A stretch of DNA of 64,000 nucleotides from Acanthochromis polyacanthus (GCF_021347895.1 NC_067132.1:7114338-7178337), one strand, 5' to 3'. Numbered from the stretch's first letter, positions 24,975 through 37,699 are shown. The notes: generated by a model not told the origin, from the sequence alone. Translations and numbers: made by a program.

Positions 24975-25964
24975 AAAGATTTTCAGATAAGTCCAGTGGC
25001 TAAGGTACGTCCCATATGTCATGTAAAAAGGAGTTGTTATGGCAACAATTCTAAACAATTAACATCTGCAGATGTCTTCTAACCACACAGGGCTGGGTAA
25101 AGCTCTCTCCTCCAGGGAGGCAGACTAACACTATTCATTTCACAGACCATGAAGCCCTCGTTTCTGCTAATTTATGTCCTATTTAATGGACACAGCTCTG
25201 ATGTGGGACTTTGCCAGAGGTGCATCTCTCACCAAAACAACTGCAGTGTCACATTAGTGCCTGCCTCCTCAGTGCTTTTTCAGCAAAAAACATGCGAAGC
25301 TGCTAAAAATACGTACCTGCTTTTGAATCATTCATGTCATACACTATTTAGAGAGCTCATGCATACTCATGACCCAATGCAAATATGTATCATCAGACTG
25401 ACTGGTACAGAATTCAATTACTGAAATAAAGAAGCTGCAGCCACAGCTTCTCTGAGCTCTAACAAACATAAATGAAGCAGCGGCATGCAGGGAAATGAAC
25501 TCTGATCAAAGTCTCTGTTACACTTTTAATCTTCCAACAAAACATGGCTGTAAGTGTGCAGCAGATTTCCCTGATGCATAATTAAGGTTTTACTTTGAGA
25601 CCGCACTAGTTTTTACAGCACTAGCCTCCTACTCATAGAACAATATTAGCTATAAGTGGGCTGCTGTAAAGTCTGAGTGGCCGTCACTTCACTGGAAATC
25701 TTCATCCTGACAACAACTTGTGACAAAGTTGATTTAAATCAAGTGATAACCTGTTTATCAAAGGCAGTGGAAGAAACTGGGAACTATGAACGACACAATA
25801 ATAATGTAAAAAACTGAAAATATGCCATCAAGACCGGCTTCTAACAGTCTTGTCGAGTCAGTTCGATTATATGTGTTGTCAAGAATCTTAAGATTAAACT
25901 ATTAAAGTCATTGGTATGTGTTTATTTACAGAACCATTCTGTGTATTGTTCCTTCCTATTTGTC
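24975..25964. other. No gene seen between MITE and LINE fragment
   Basis: AT-rich; a 91-codon frame at 25149-25424 has a hydrophobic start but no recognisable family. Confidence 0.5.
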
Positions 25965-26340
25965 TTGTCTTTTCACAAGGAAATATGGAAGCTACAATCC
26001 CAGATCTATGGATACTCTTCAGGTTGTCGTGCCAAAAGGACAATCTGAACTGGGCAAGAAAGCATTTAGGTTTTCTGGACTTGATGCTTGGAATAAATTA
26101 CAATCTAAACTTCAACTTCAAGCCCTACTAAATGAGTTTAAAGTTCTGGTGAAATCATTACAGTTTAACTTGTCTGTGTTCAACTTTTAATGTTAATTTT
26201 ATCTGTTGTTTACTGATTGCAATATGACTACGCTGCTGCCCTCTTGGCCACAACTCCCTGCAAAGGAGAGCTCTGATCTCAGTGGGACTAACCTATTTAA
26301 ATAAATGCTGAATAAATTTAAAAAACACCTTTATTACTAC
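25965..26340 (+). mobile_element. LINE 3-prime fragment (RT C-terminus and 3-prime UTR)
   Basis: The open frame reads NPRSMDTLQVVVPKGQSELG, then KKAFRFSGLDAWNKLQ. This resembles the end of CR1/L2-type ORF2 (R-x-R-T-x-x-G-x-x-x-F-x-x-x-x-x-x-x-W-N). It is followed by a 3-prime UTR type common in fish (ctgccctcttggccacaac; ctatttaaataaatg). The element is strongly 5-prime truncated. Confidence 0.6.
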
Positions 26341-29300
26341 TTAATTCCACTGACAACAACAATCACCATGTCCACTACAAGAAAAGCCAAATACTATTGT
26401 CATGCATGAAATTTTGTCCTGCATAAGAAACAGAAATATATATTCAGAGGTTTCAGAATCTGTATCTTCCCCACTGCACCGTACAGCAGAAAGATGTGAG
26501 AGACGGATAACTACTGAAGACAAACAGTGCTGTAGTACATCCTCTCAGTCCTATACTGTGCCTTTCCACATCACAGCAGAGGATGCATATAGATGCACAC
26601 ACAGTACAGTAAAGCCGTTAGACAGTCCTGCTAACTCCACAGAGACGCCTTCCTCTCATTAAAGAAATATGGAACTCTGTAATGTAATTCTATAAGTGTT
26701 CTTTGATAAGCTCATTACAGACCTCTGCATAAATACTCCATATACACAGCTCAGAAATCAGAAAGTAGTTGTGGTTTCACATGGTGACACAGAATATAAA
26801 TAGAATACAGTTTATTTTAAACCATTAACACCAACAAAATGATTGTTCATAGATGATATGTGTGGGTGTTTGTCTTAATGAAATATTTTGGGGTGAAACA
26901 GCTTGAGCCAAAGTTGCAGTGTTTGAGCAGGGAGAGGAATTAAAACTAACTCAGTAAATCATTTTAATTGCAACTTTTTCCATTAACAGTTTCTCCTCCA
27001 CAGTGCTCAGCATTAAACTTGTGAGGCTGTCATCTCATATTTTTTTGTCCGAAACGCTTTTTTTTTTGCAGAATGAAGTTGCAGAATTTCACTTTCCTGA
27101 AGCCAGAAATCCACCCTTGATCCATAACTGATGTTTGTTTGTAATGCGTTAAAAATACATTTCTAATCTACACATGTATGCCATTCAGTCCTACAAAATG
27201 AAGAAGCTTCAACTACGTTGCGAAAAGGTTGTAGTTTAACTTCAAATGTGATATTTTCCTAAAGCAAACAAAACAGCGAATGAAAACAAAGACACATGAA
27301 CCCAAAGACTGACCATCTCACCATCATCCTCCTGACGGTCTCTGTCATCCTATAAGAGTTTCCTACCCGGTCTCATTCTCACATTTTGAGAGAAAATGCA
27401 TCACTTTTAAAACGTAAATGACAAAGTTGTTTAGAGAGTTTTTGGGAGACAGGGCTCAAAGTACAGTCTGTGCCATGGATCCTACTTTTCTGTTCCATTG
27501 TGTCATTTTTCAGGGTGCTACATCAGGGATAAACTGACACTCTCCCAACACTGACAATCAAATCAAACGGAAAACAGTAAATGTAGCCCAATGCGTAGTA
27601 AACAATAAGTGATTTAAGACACACTACTAGAGTGCACATTCTGCTTTTAGTCACTCAGTTTTTCCATCAGTGAGCTCACATTAATTTATCCACACATCAG
27701 ACCTGCTGAAAATAAGAAGAGTCGTGACTTTGTACAACTTTCAGACTGAGCTACAACTTCTGTTACGCCACAAAATCAAAAACAACAGGATGGTTGTTTC
27801 TGTGTTTCAACATTCTACAGCAGAAACTGGAAAAAAAAGTTGGGAACATCAACACTCTGACATTCGATGCTCAGACCTTCCTAACATTTTAAATTCAACG
27901 ACATATGCACAAAACCTCAGACTTCCAACACAAGTTGTGTTCCTTCTATCTGTAACATTTCCAGGAGATGCAGACGGTTCCTACCACTTTGTTGCTGGGC
28001 GCGGTGTGTGCCATCCATGGCTCCATTGGATCCCACTGTGATGGGCTGCTGGAGCTAAGAGGTAGCGTGGGTGTAGGGCTCTGAGTACATGACAGTGTCA
28101 GGGTGTTGTGAGTGAGTTTATCCTACTGTGTGTATGTGTGGGTGTTCACATGGCTGTCGGAATGCCATGTATGGAGCTGGGCGTGTGTCAGCAATATTGT
28201 ATGAGTGCTGTGCTGGCTGAGTGTGTCCACAGCTAATAAAACATCCCCTGTAGAACATGGCCATGGTCACTGGAGCTAGGAGTGACACTGGACAGTGCAA
28301 TGAGCCATGATCTCAGTTTTATTCTGCACCAGTCCCCTTCTAGCTTCTCCAAACACTAACCTCCTCTCCTGGGCATCATGTCAGAATCTCCTCCCTATCC
28401 ATCCATGATCCAGCCTCCCTTATTAGACTGCATCAGTCACAGTCACCTGCACTCAGGTTCACCCAAAGACAAGAGTCCAAGAAAAAAAAGGCTTTTCAAC
28501 ATTGTTTGCAAAGCAGCAGTTAGCTCTAATCTAAGAAAAGACATGCGCATTGAAACTGACAGCCATTTCAGTGTGTACAGAGAGAGAAGTGAGCATTCAT
28601 GAGCCAGTCTGAGAGCAGCTTGGTCACAAAGAAGCACAAAGAGGCAAAAACCAACAGAGAGCAGAAAAAGGGGAGAGAGCCAGAAGTCCTTCAGGATGAA
28701 GAGAAATTCTGCATGTGTTCAGGGTGTCAGATGTTTTATGGAACACGTAAATTATTCAGCCTTATTTGCCTTCAACATCTTCTTCTGTGCTCCTCTGAGG
28801 GATTGATGAGGCCTGTCATCGCTGTTCCTGATGTGGTGCTGCCATCTTCAGGCCACAGCTGGTAAGACAGGTGCTCTCCTACAGTCAGTTCTCAGGCATC
28901 GGCCACAAAGATCACGGAGTAGGAGGGTTTTCAGTTGAAGCGCAGAGCTCAGTAGTAGATTTAACTGATTGTTTCCTCTCTGTATTTGAAGGTTCAATAA
29001 AATCACCTACTGTCGTCTCCTAAAAGCAGTCAACTGGTCGACTACAGGAAGGTCAGAGGCAGCTGGAGACAGGTCTTTAGGTAATTAATGGGACTTAACA
29101 TCAGACACACTAAAACGACATGCTGCTAGAATGTTGTACTGGGTTGAGGAAGTTACTTTTCTGTCCCATTACCCACTGCTGTTCTTCTGATTTAGACATT
29201 CTCAGTCAAATGTTCCAAGGAATGGTTTCATATTCATGAGATGTCAGATATATGGAGGAAAAATGAAACCAATTTAATGTTTTCTTCCTAATGGCGCTCT

Positions 29301-31903
29301 ATAAATAGCAGTGGATAGCATTTGGAGACACAGCTGGTGCTGCTTCCTCCATCTGTAACACAGCTACACTATGCAGCATTGGTTAATGCACGTGTGTGCA
29401 TATCCACATGCAGCCATTGAGGGTCATACTGTGACCTGACCAGCTGCACCTTCCACTGTGTAGATGACTGCACTAGGTTTAGATTGTGTTGCGTCATTAC
29501 TTTGGATTATTCTCCGTTGATGTTCCCATTCTTACTAGAAAAGTAAAGAGAGCATAATGTCGCACCCAGACAATATCAAAGAAGAATCATTCATATTCCT
29601 CTTTAGTAATTCCTCGTAGAGTACAGTCCTAGCAGAGAGCTTAACTTAATCTTTTCAGCTCTTTGTTAATATTACTCAGCGGGGGCTTCCAAACATGAGA
29701 ACGAGACACAGAAACACCAGACTGACAGCTTGGAATTTAAGAACTTCACAGTCTCCATGTCGAAAACAAACTAAATAACTTTGGAGTATATCTCTGGCAT
29801 CCCATGAAAACAGAAAACTATACACACATTAAGTATAATATCAAATTAAGTCACAATACACCACTGAGCAGGAGTCATAGATGTTCATTTACAATTAGAT
29901 TCCAGTTGGGTTACTGTAAGATCGTAATAAAATCTGTCAGATAAACACAGAATATGAGAATAAAATCTGTGAGTTAAGATTGCCATTGCATGATGTTATG
30001 TTTGCATTTTATTGGACTGAAAAGCTTTCCAAAACCATTATTAAGGCTTTAAATTTTAAGCTAATTAAAGCTGCACTAATCTGGAAAAGAGTGAAAAACA
30101 AACAAACATAAAAGGGTTTACTCTGATGTCCTCAGCCCCTCCCATCAGACGAGGTCACACACCACATGTGCACATGGCTCAGATGAACAAAAACAGTCAC
30201 AGTACAAATCTACATCCACAGCTGGGATTCCTGCCACGGCACAACCTCCTCCTGCTACCAACTCTGCTGCTCTTTGCTGTCTGACTTCAACTGAGAAGTC
30301 CTGTGACGGGTCAACAAGTTAGTGTGCCTAAAGCCTGAAAATGGAGCAAACAGGAAGTACAGACGTGTAGTTTTCTCTTAGATCACTTCAATTACAACAT
30401 GCTGAAAGGTAATTGTGGAATTTTTGCCCATTGACACCAAATAATACTGCCCAGCACAGCTTTAAGGAGTTACAAACCTGGACAAACTGACAACAACATC
30501 GGCATAGAGTGATCCTTATTTATTAAATACATGAAAAGGTGTGATTTATGATAGACTGTTTTCAAGAGTCACTCTACAGGACGAGACATCTTTCGCAGAT
30601 CACTAGAAGTTTTTAGGTTTCATGAATGGTGCAGGGTATAAAGGCATGAGGCCCAAAACCCACTGGTGGGTTCAAAGGGCATGCTATTTTATTTAAAAAT
30701 GGCTAAATGAAACCATTCATCAGAGCCAAAAACACAGAAAGAATCATTTGACTTTCAACTTTCTGACAGTCCTTGAACTAATCATATGGTTTCATTGGAA
30801 GAATTAACCCAATCCAGACTTATAAATTTGCCACTCACAAGCCATTCTGATCTTCTACTACAGGCTAAAGACTTTTCTTTTGCACTCCTCATTCCACTAA
30901 GCATTTCAAAGACCCTCTGAACAAGTAGAATAATGATCTGTGATGGAGCGTCCTAATTAACCTGCTCCACCACAAGACATCTTCCTCTGATTAAAGGCCT
31001 GATACTTAGCTTTCTGCAAAGTACACAAGAAAACTTGCCTTAAAAACAGCCTTGTTTGTGTGACTGTTTGCCTCATTAAAGCTCTCCTCTGACAGCGGCA
31101 CCCAAAGAGCTGCTGTACGATCCTGACTGAGTCTTTTACTTGTCTGTTACAGGCAGCAGAACAAGCACCTTTGTTAAATGAAATGAGGTCAAAGCAGACT
31201 TTCCTTCTCTCCAGAAGTTCTATATGATTGCCTCTGCTGTGACAAATGCTTTTTTAGCAGATGTAAAAATTATCCAGACACAAATTCATTTTCTAAACAA
31301 AAACTCGAACCACAGAGACAACTCACGACTTAGTTTCTATAGAATCTGTTTCTGTTCATTCTAAATCATTATACATCAACTCCTATGGAAGCAGCAATAA
31401 GAACAGGATTTACAGACACTGTTTCTGGAACACGGAGTTGACAGATCTTCAGACTGAACATCTCCAGAGAGAGGTAGAAGCACTTTCTAGGGTTCCTGAG
31501 GTGATGGAGATGATGTTGAGGTTGTGTCTGTTCTGACTGCGGTGAGAAACGGCAGCTCCAGAACACAAGCTTAGGAGGGACTCAGGAAATGAAAGCGCTG
31601 CCTCACAAGATGTCCCATATGTCCTCTCTCCATTACTCTCTTAGTCAATTAGCAGTAATTGGAATGCCGCCACACCACCTTTCATCATCCTCTCATCAGA
31701 GCACAATCAATCTCATTCTCATTCACTTGAGCTGGTGCTGTGAGCATTTTATACCCAGAAAGACTTGCAGCAAGCAGAAACCTTCAAGATAAACAGAGAG
31801 GACTGGGACACTGAGCTCGAAGCCACAATGTACCAGCAGCCCAGACTGGTTCCAAAAGACAACACAACTACCATCATACTCACATCCACTCAGACTATCC
31901 TAC
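26341..31903. other. No gene seen; proximal part of the long intron after the VTQ exon
   Basis: About 5.6 kb without recognisable repeats. This is the quietest stretch in the window, which makes it the best place to look for conserved non-coding elements or an alternative first exon. Confidence 0.55.
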
Positions 31904-32115
31904 CTGTGTGACTTTTTCTGTGACGTTGTGTGTCCGGTCAATAAGTTTGCAAGGAGCGATGATGTCCATCTCCCCAGAGGGCAAGGCGATGAGGGGGTCG
32001 GGTTTAAAATCCACAAAGTTGAGGGTGATCTGAGGAATTTTGGAGATTGTGCGGTACCTCATGAGGTCAGAGTCTGAGGTGGAGTTCAGGATGTTTGACT
32101 TGCTGTTTACCGCAC
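31904..32115 (-). CDS. kcnh2: ERG channel exon (equivalent of human KCNH2 exon 5): pre-S1 segment ending VTQ
   Basis: A 212-nt exon, acceptor ggtttgcag, donor CAG|gtagga. It encodes [17 protein letters not shown], continues [17 protein letters not shown], and ends [20 protein letters not shown]. This is close to human ERG1 residues 306-376, and the exon has the same length and end codon (Gln) as human exon 5 as I recall it. The next exon should start VLSLGADVLPEYK and carry S1 onward, but nothing like it is found in 1-31903, so the following intron exceeds 31.9 kb. In mammals the alternative first exon of the short ERG1b isoform lies in this intron; I could not recognise one here. Confidence 0.95.
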
Positions 32116-32199
32116 CTGCAAACCAAATAATGCAACAGAGAGGTCAGAAATCAGATGGAAGAATATCAGAGGTCCTCTGTTTGTCAGTTCCTCTCTCAC
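32116..32199 (-). other. 84-bp intron of the ERG gene
   Basis: Short intron with gtgaga donor and gcag acceptor on the minus strand, between the RRASS exon and the pre-S1 exon. Such minimal introns are common in teleosts and contrast with the very long introns on either side of the cluster. Confidence 0.85.
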
Positions 32200-32522
32200 C
32201 AGTGCTGCTGCTGGCCGGTCGGACACTTGCTCTCCGGTTCTTTCGGTCCCAATCGGGCCTCATGGCCTCGATCTCGTCTACGGAGGAGGCGCGCCGCATG
32301 CTGTGGAAGCTTTCCCGTGAGCGGCTATGAGACAGGGAGCAGTTAGAGGCCGAGCCGTCCGGGTTGAGGCTGAGGCGGTGGTGGGGTGCTACACAGGGTG
32401 AGGACTGGGTGAGAGGACCCACCAGGTGGTGAGGAGCTGGGTGATGGGCTACAGGAGGATCAGTACACAGTAAGGTGCGCTGGTCTTCCTGCCGGTCTTC
32501 TGGCCAACTCTGTAGAGCTGAC
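32200..32522 (-). CDS. kcnh2: ERG channel exon (second half of human exon 4 equivalent): Ser/Arg-rich RRASS segment
   Basis: A 323-nt exon with acceptor attcccag (32523 upward) and donor CTG|gtgaga (32199 downward). Its first base completes an Arg codon and its last base starts a Gly codon completed by the next exon. After a His/Pro-rich stretch it encodes [17 protein letters not shown], then [20 protein letters not shown] and a STG end. These align clearly with the human ERG1 segment SLNPDASGSSCSL..TRSRES..RRASSADDIEAM. The RRASS motif is a consensus protein kinase A site in ERG channels. The exon is GC-rich with several CpGs, unlike the AT-rich surroundings. A longer open frame runs into both introns, but only the spliced form keeps homology. 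Confidence 0.92.
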
Positions 32523-33082
32523 CTGGGAATAAAAACGGAGATAATATTCACAGACTGTCATCGATGAATCTGAAACCACATTACAGAAAGTATCTGCTAA
32601 ACTGTACAGCACTGGAACAGAACAAAGTGACCAACAATGAGCCCACTTCACTATAAGAGGAAACAGATCATCAGGATTCCGTCAAGTAAGAACATTTCAC
32701 ATCATTACTCTGAAATGATGGCACTGTGTGGTCATCTGGTGAATTCCTATTTGATAGGATTTCACTTCTTAACTTAAAAGTCAACTTTGTGAGTTAAAAG
32801 TCATTGAGTGTGGTTGAGAAAATCAAAGCTTAAAATCATTAAAAAATTGCCAAATATGAGTCTCATAAAAAGATAACACACCAAAGCCAGGAACAATTCC
32901 CTTAGACTTCAGTAGGGGAGAATATTTTTGGTAAGAAACCCGTGAGAAGGTTGCTCTGTAGCAGCAAGCTCTAATGTTTGTGCCTGTTTATAAAAATCAT
33001 TCATGAGCACAAAATGTGTTCCACATAATCAGTAAATAAAGCTATGCTGATTCATCTGCTGAAGTAACCCTCCAGCATCTAC
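32523..33082 (-). other. 560-bp intron splitting the human exon-4 equivalent
   Basis: Donor gtagat and acceptor attcccag with phase 2 on both sides. The reading frame stops immediately at the donor, so retention would truncate the protein. No repeat is evident inside. Confidence 0.8.
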
Positions 33083-33296
33083 CTGCTTCCACTGAGCTGC
33101 TCCTGGTGGTCTGGTGGTAGGGGGGGAAGGGGAAGGAACTCCCCCAGGCCTAAGGACTTGTGACTGGGGTGGTCTGGATGCAGCGGCAGGGGTGTAGCGA
33201 TGGGGATGTGACCGGCCTCGGCGTCGTCAAGTGACGCTTTACTATTGGATAAGGACCGCAGCAAGGGAAGACGCAACTTGAAGCCTCTTGGGCGAC
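33083..33296 (-). CDS. kcnh2: ERG channel exon (first half of human exon 4 equivalent): N-terminal linker
   Basis: A 214-nt exon in phase with the PAS exon: acceptor taccag (33297 upward), donor CAG|gtagat (33082 downward). It begins by completing the split Gly codon and continues RPRGFKLRLPLLRSLSNSK, aligning with the KTFRLKLPALLAL region of human ERG1. The rest is Pro/His/Leu-rich (many PLP and PPLP runs), as expected for the poorly conserved cytoplasmic linker between PAS domain and S1. It ends two bases into an Arg codon completed by the first base of the next exon. In the human gene I recall this region and the next as one exon (exon 4), so the intron at 32523-33082 is a difference. Confidence 0.85.
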
Positions 33297-34352
33297 CTGG
33301 TAGAGAGGAGGAGGTAAGATGGAGGATAAGGCTCTTAACCTACAGAGAGACTGAAGATAACTACATTAAACTGTGGCACCGATGAGAGCTGCAGTAGGAA
33401 AGTGAGATAAGTAGAGACAGAAAATCTGAGGATATTTAAGGTGATGGAGGTCATGCTAGGAGAGAGGGAGATTTGAAGTGGATCAGCTCCAAAGACAATC
33501 TACCACAATCTGGGACAGCAGCATTGATTAGAATTTGGTTTTAGCCACAAAGTCGAAAAAACAAAACAGGCATTTGATTCCAAACATTATTGTGCCCTAC
33601 TTCAGATGCTTTCCCCCAGGTTATCCCTCTGGAACATTAAGTACACAGACAGTTTATGAAAATAGCATTTTGTCAGCACAAATACCCAGAATTTACAGGA
33701 ATAAAAGCACTTAACAAACATCAACAGCACCTGGTCTTTCTGCAAAATGGAATGAACAAATAATCCAGGTAAGTTTAATTCAATTCAATTTTATTTATAT
33801 AGCGTCAATTACAGTCAAATTGTCTCAAGACGCTTTACAGAACCCATATACCTGACCCCCAGAGCAAGCCCAAAGGCGACAGTGGCAAGGAAAACACCCT
33901 TTTAACAGGGAAGAAACCTCAAGCAGAACCCGGCTCTATATAGGGGGGACCCATCTGCCTGCTGGCCGGGCGGGTTGAGAAGGACAGAGGAGGGCAAGGG
34001 GGAGGGATGGGAAAGCAAGGAAAACACAACACACAATTGGATACATGTATGACAAGATATGTAAGATATTTAAGTGATGGTTACTTCAATTAGTGAAAGG
34101 GTAATGAGTTTTTTTTAGAATAAAGTGTTTGTAAGGTACAGTAGTGACATGCACTGAAGCCAATGAGAAAACAGAATCAAATGAAGTGTGTTGGTGTGAG
34201 AGATCAGGATGTAACAGAAGGAAAACCTGGACTCTGATAAAAAAAAAACTGTGAGCAAATGTTTTTACCGTAACAATCGCTTATGTTGCTTGAACCCTGG
34301 AGAACGTGGAACCTGAGCAAACAACATGAAAACATGGTCGGTCAGTAGCTAC
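33297..34352 (-). other. 1056-bp intron with a repeat insertion
   Basis: Intron between the PAS exon and the linker exon. It carries a dispersed teleost repeat at 33776-34060; the rest is unremarkable AT-rich sequence. Confidence 0.8.
33776..34060 (-). repeat. Dispersed repeat with (TTGAA)n-type tail
   Basis: Starts with aattcaattcaattttattt, then tatagcgtcaattac, and a GC-richer block to about 34050. On the minus strand this ends in a TTGAA-type pentamer tail, like L2-type LINE 3-prime ends. Related pieces are at 49575-49621 and 50455-50530. Confidence 0.65.
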
Positions 34353-34505
34353 CTGTAACGAGCCAGGTGGGCAGGCGATGGTTCAGATCCTGTTTATCGT
34401 CTAGTGTCTCGTCTGTCATGACCTCGAAGTTGAGGATGAACATGATCACCACCCCATCCTCGTTCTTCACCGGCACCACATCCACCATACACAGGATACA
34501 CTGAC
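34353..34505 (-). CDS. kcnh2: ERG channel exon (equivalent of human KCNH2 exon 3): C-terminal part of PAS domain
   Basis: This 153-nt exon is read from a pyrimidine-rich acceptor ending tgcag (34506-34510) to a donor gtagct below 34353. It starts with two bases completing a Gly codon and ends one base into a Gly codon. The peptide contains [19 protein letters not shown], the last beta strands of the PAS domain, which docks on the C-terminal cyclic-nucleotide-binding homology domain and slows deactivation in ERG channels. The start phase matches the split Gly that I recall at residue 103 of human ERG1. The tail after the PAS domain ([23 protein letters not shown]) is 4 codons shorter than the human exon. 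Read past the donor, the frame stops within three codons, which supports splicing here. Confidence 0.92.
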
Positions 34506-35523
34506 CTGCAGGGCAGAGGGAGGAATAGGACTCAGTCACTCTGATTCTACTACCCTGAGCTTCATATCACCAGACATCTCATTAGTAGATCCTAACAATT
34601 AACAACAGTTATATTAAAAATACACGTCCCAAAGTAGAAACTCCATGAAACAAAAGTGAAAAAGTCATAAAGCCTATGATCACTGCAACCATTTTTAGTA
34701 CATCTGAGATTGTCCATTAGCCTATTAACATGAACATGGTAATAAAATATGGCTGTAAACAGCAGGACTTTCTCAGTTTTGCACCACTGATCTGTGTCTA
34801 CCTGTTTATCTGCATCCACACACACACAGAGGTTATCAGTGGAAATCAGTGTTTCTGTGACAGTTCAGACAGCGTGAGGGACACTACACAACACCTCTAT
34901 AGATGCTCGCTCTTTGGCCCAAAACTACGGGATGAAGCTTCTATAAGTGCATTAAGCCTGATGAACACTGAAGGAATACTCTTTGTCAGAAGAGATCCGG
35001 ATGAATTTATATGCCTCAATGGGGTTCAGCATACTGGGTGTAAAAATGAGCCAGACTACCACAGTGAATGCATCGTCCTGACAGTGAAGAAAAGAGGTGA
35101 AAGTAGATAATTTGAGCCTGCATGAGGGCAAGATGTTGCCTGGTAATACACCAGAATACAAGCTGATGAGATGACAGCCTAATAAAGCTGGACTTCCAAA
35201 GTATTAAAAAATTAAAGACCTGACTCTCAGTGATGAATGATGTGCAGCCTATAGTTCTTCCAGTGTGTAAGGATACATACAACACACGGACTCATTGTAC
35301 AGGCCCACTTTCTCCTTCTCTCTACTTATTAAATGTGCATCTGTGCTTAATCAGCTCACACACTGTCCTCCATATGGGGTTAATCTACCAGTGGAGTGCT
35401 AAAACAGCTAAGTAAGTGTGAAATTAGACCACATATGACAGTAAGTGGCTGAGGTTGAACACTGTACACACCACCTCCACTGGAAGTCACAAAAAGACAA
35501 GAAATGCAAATCTTTGAAGTATC
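34506..35523. other. No gene seen; intron upstream of the PAS exon
   Basis: Starts with the acceptor of the PAS exon; no further exon found. Confidence 0.6.
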
Positions 35524-35537
35524 AACACACACACACA

Positions 35538-35569
<32 letters not shown>

Positions 35570-35571
35570 CG
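35524..35571 (+). repeat. (AC)n then (GCAC)n compound microsatellite
   Basis: AC dinucleotides pass into GCAC tetranucleotides. Confidence 0.97.
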
Positions 35572-37699
35572 ACTGTACAAAACATGATCTGACTAAGGAG
35601 ATCCTATAGGAGTGAAGAAAAATCAAGACAGGAACACGATCTCCAAGTCTTTAAAGTACAAATGAAGTGAAGCCAGCTTATGTTCAAACACTTCTACATC
35701 ATACAGCAGGAGATGGATGCTGATTACTACTGCTCCGAATAGTTAACAAGTAAGCTAACAACCACCAAATATTCATAGGAAAACTATGCTTAATGATAAA
35801 CTGCAAATGAAAGTGACATCAGGTCACAGGAGGGAGAGTAAACCCATGGATCGAGGAAATCGATGAAAGTTTATTTCAAGGTTTGTAAAAACAAAAGCAG
35901 AAAGCCTTTAAATGCCTGTATTTTACTTCAAGTTTCAGTGATAGATTCCAAATTACTCACCTAAGTATGCAGCAGCAATATCATCATGATATCAACTGTT
36001 TAAATCTCATTTAGCCTGTCTGGACACTACCACTCCCCCCATTTACCGTAACGACAAAACATAAAACCAAGAAACAATAACAGCATCTAGTCTGCATGTC
36101 AGAATAAAGTCTTATATTCTACATCAGCTTTTAGAGGATTTAAGAAAGCTATTTAGTTTTTTACTGTAATCCTCATGTTTATTTCCCTAAACATGGACAT
36201 GTTGTCCGAATCATTCCTCCACATGTCCCTACATCCTTGCTGTGTCTCGTCTCTTACCTGGACAGTGATGGTCAGAGGACGGTTCTACAAACAGAAGCAG
36301 TTTTGGTGGTATGTAGCACTTACAGAGAACACGCTATGATAACGTACAGTGTGTCTACTGCCTCTCTCACCCAACCCGCCTGCCATTCATCTCACATCAT
36401 CGCTGGAGAGTGGGCCGGAATCCGATTGGACAACAGCATAATCCCAACACAGGAAGGGAAAAAATATGAAACATGGGGAAAACTAAAGGATTACACCATC
36501 TGGCCATATCTGTCAGCTGGCATGTATGTGTGTGTGTTTGCATCAGTGCTTCTATGTGCACGTGTAGGTAGAAGACCAGGCGGGTGTTCATTCAGGAGGT
36601 ACTGGGTCATGTCCATTCATGCCTGGTTTCATTAACAGCTGAGCATCAGCATTTGCAGCTTTTTTAATCACTGAAGGTGTTGCTGCATCGTGCCTAAAGC
36701 TGCTTCCCAAAGCTCTGCAGCCACCTCACAAAAGAAAACATGCAGATTTAAATCTAGCAGTTCCAAAGCTTCTGTCGGTTTACAGGGGGAACTTTGAATT
36801 TCCTCCTTTATACTTGAGGTAAAGCTGTTTATTAGATCTATAAAACTTTGTTTTTGACCAAAATGTTTCCCTTACTCTGGAAATGATAAAATAATTGACC
36901 AAACAAAGTGGGACAGTGTGTTAGAGATGATAAAAAGAATGGATTTTGATGATTTATAGGATTTTTGTTTTTTAATTTTTATAAAAAATGCCATGTACAA
37001 AATAAGTAAACCTAATGAAATTGTTGCAAATCGTTTACAAAATGCAGCTTCTATCCTATTTCAGATGTCCCTGGTGATTCTTTCTATGTTCTACGGTGAT
37101 AAAAGCTGCTGCTCTCTAGTCAGTCCCAGTTAAAACCAAAGAGCTTTAAAGTCCATCGCTGACTTAGAGTTGAGCATTATGCTGCTCATAAGAGTTGAAG
37201 ACGTTATAAAGCCACATCCAAGTGTTTTCACACAGTGCAAAACAGAATCAAAAAGTGCCAAGAGCTTTACACTGAAAAATGTTAAAGGCTGTGGCAGACA
37301 GCTTCTCTCTGTGGATGACTCTACTCTTCACAGACAGAAACATGAAAGTGGAAAGTTTGAAGTCATCAGTTCTGTGGTGGGATGAGATAACTGGGTTTGT
37401 CTGGACACTGAGGCGGGACTATCAAAGGAAAACAACGTTGAACCTGTGGAACACCACAGTCAGAAATGGTGGCTTGAATGTCTTTGAGGATGTTTGTCAC
37501 CCTTTGGTCCATGAAACCTTCTAAAATAAACAGCATTCTGAGAAAAGCTGACATTGATCTGGAACACAAACATCATAGAGAAGAAACGGTCAATGGAAAA
37601 CAGTATCAGCATTTCTGAGTCCAGAGGAAGAGGGGCAGATCATCACAAATAGAGAAACAAAATCACAGTTAAAGGCTCTGGCATAGATTACTGAGGTAA
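35572..37699. other. No gene seen; presumed intron
   Basis: The 132-codon plus frame at 36237-36635 ends in Cys/Val-rich sequence and has no recognisable domain. Confidence 0.55.

Larger units (their letters stand above)
31904..34505 (-). other. kcnh2: ERG-type potassium channel gene, internal exon cluster (partial gene)
   Basis: Four exons on the minus strand splice together in phase to give an uninterrupted stretch of about 300 residues that follows the N-terminal half of ERG (Kv11) channels: end of PAS domain, variable Ser/Pro linker, the RRASS segment, and the segment ending NVTEKVTQ before S1. ERG channels are tetrameric K+ channels of the plasma membrane that carry the repolarising rapid delayed-rectifier current. 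Every intron boundary is GT..AG and phases agree (1, 2, 1, 0). The last exon is 212 nt, the length I recall for human KCNH2 exon 5. Residues favour KCNH2 ([29 protein letters not shown]) over KCNH7, but teleosts have several kcnh2/kcnh6 copies, so the paralog is uncertain (about 0.5). No membrane-spanning or first exons are in the window, so this is an internal fragment of a gene probably spanning more than 60 kb. Confidence 0.9.
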
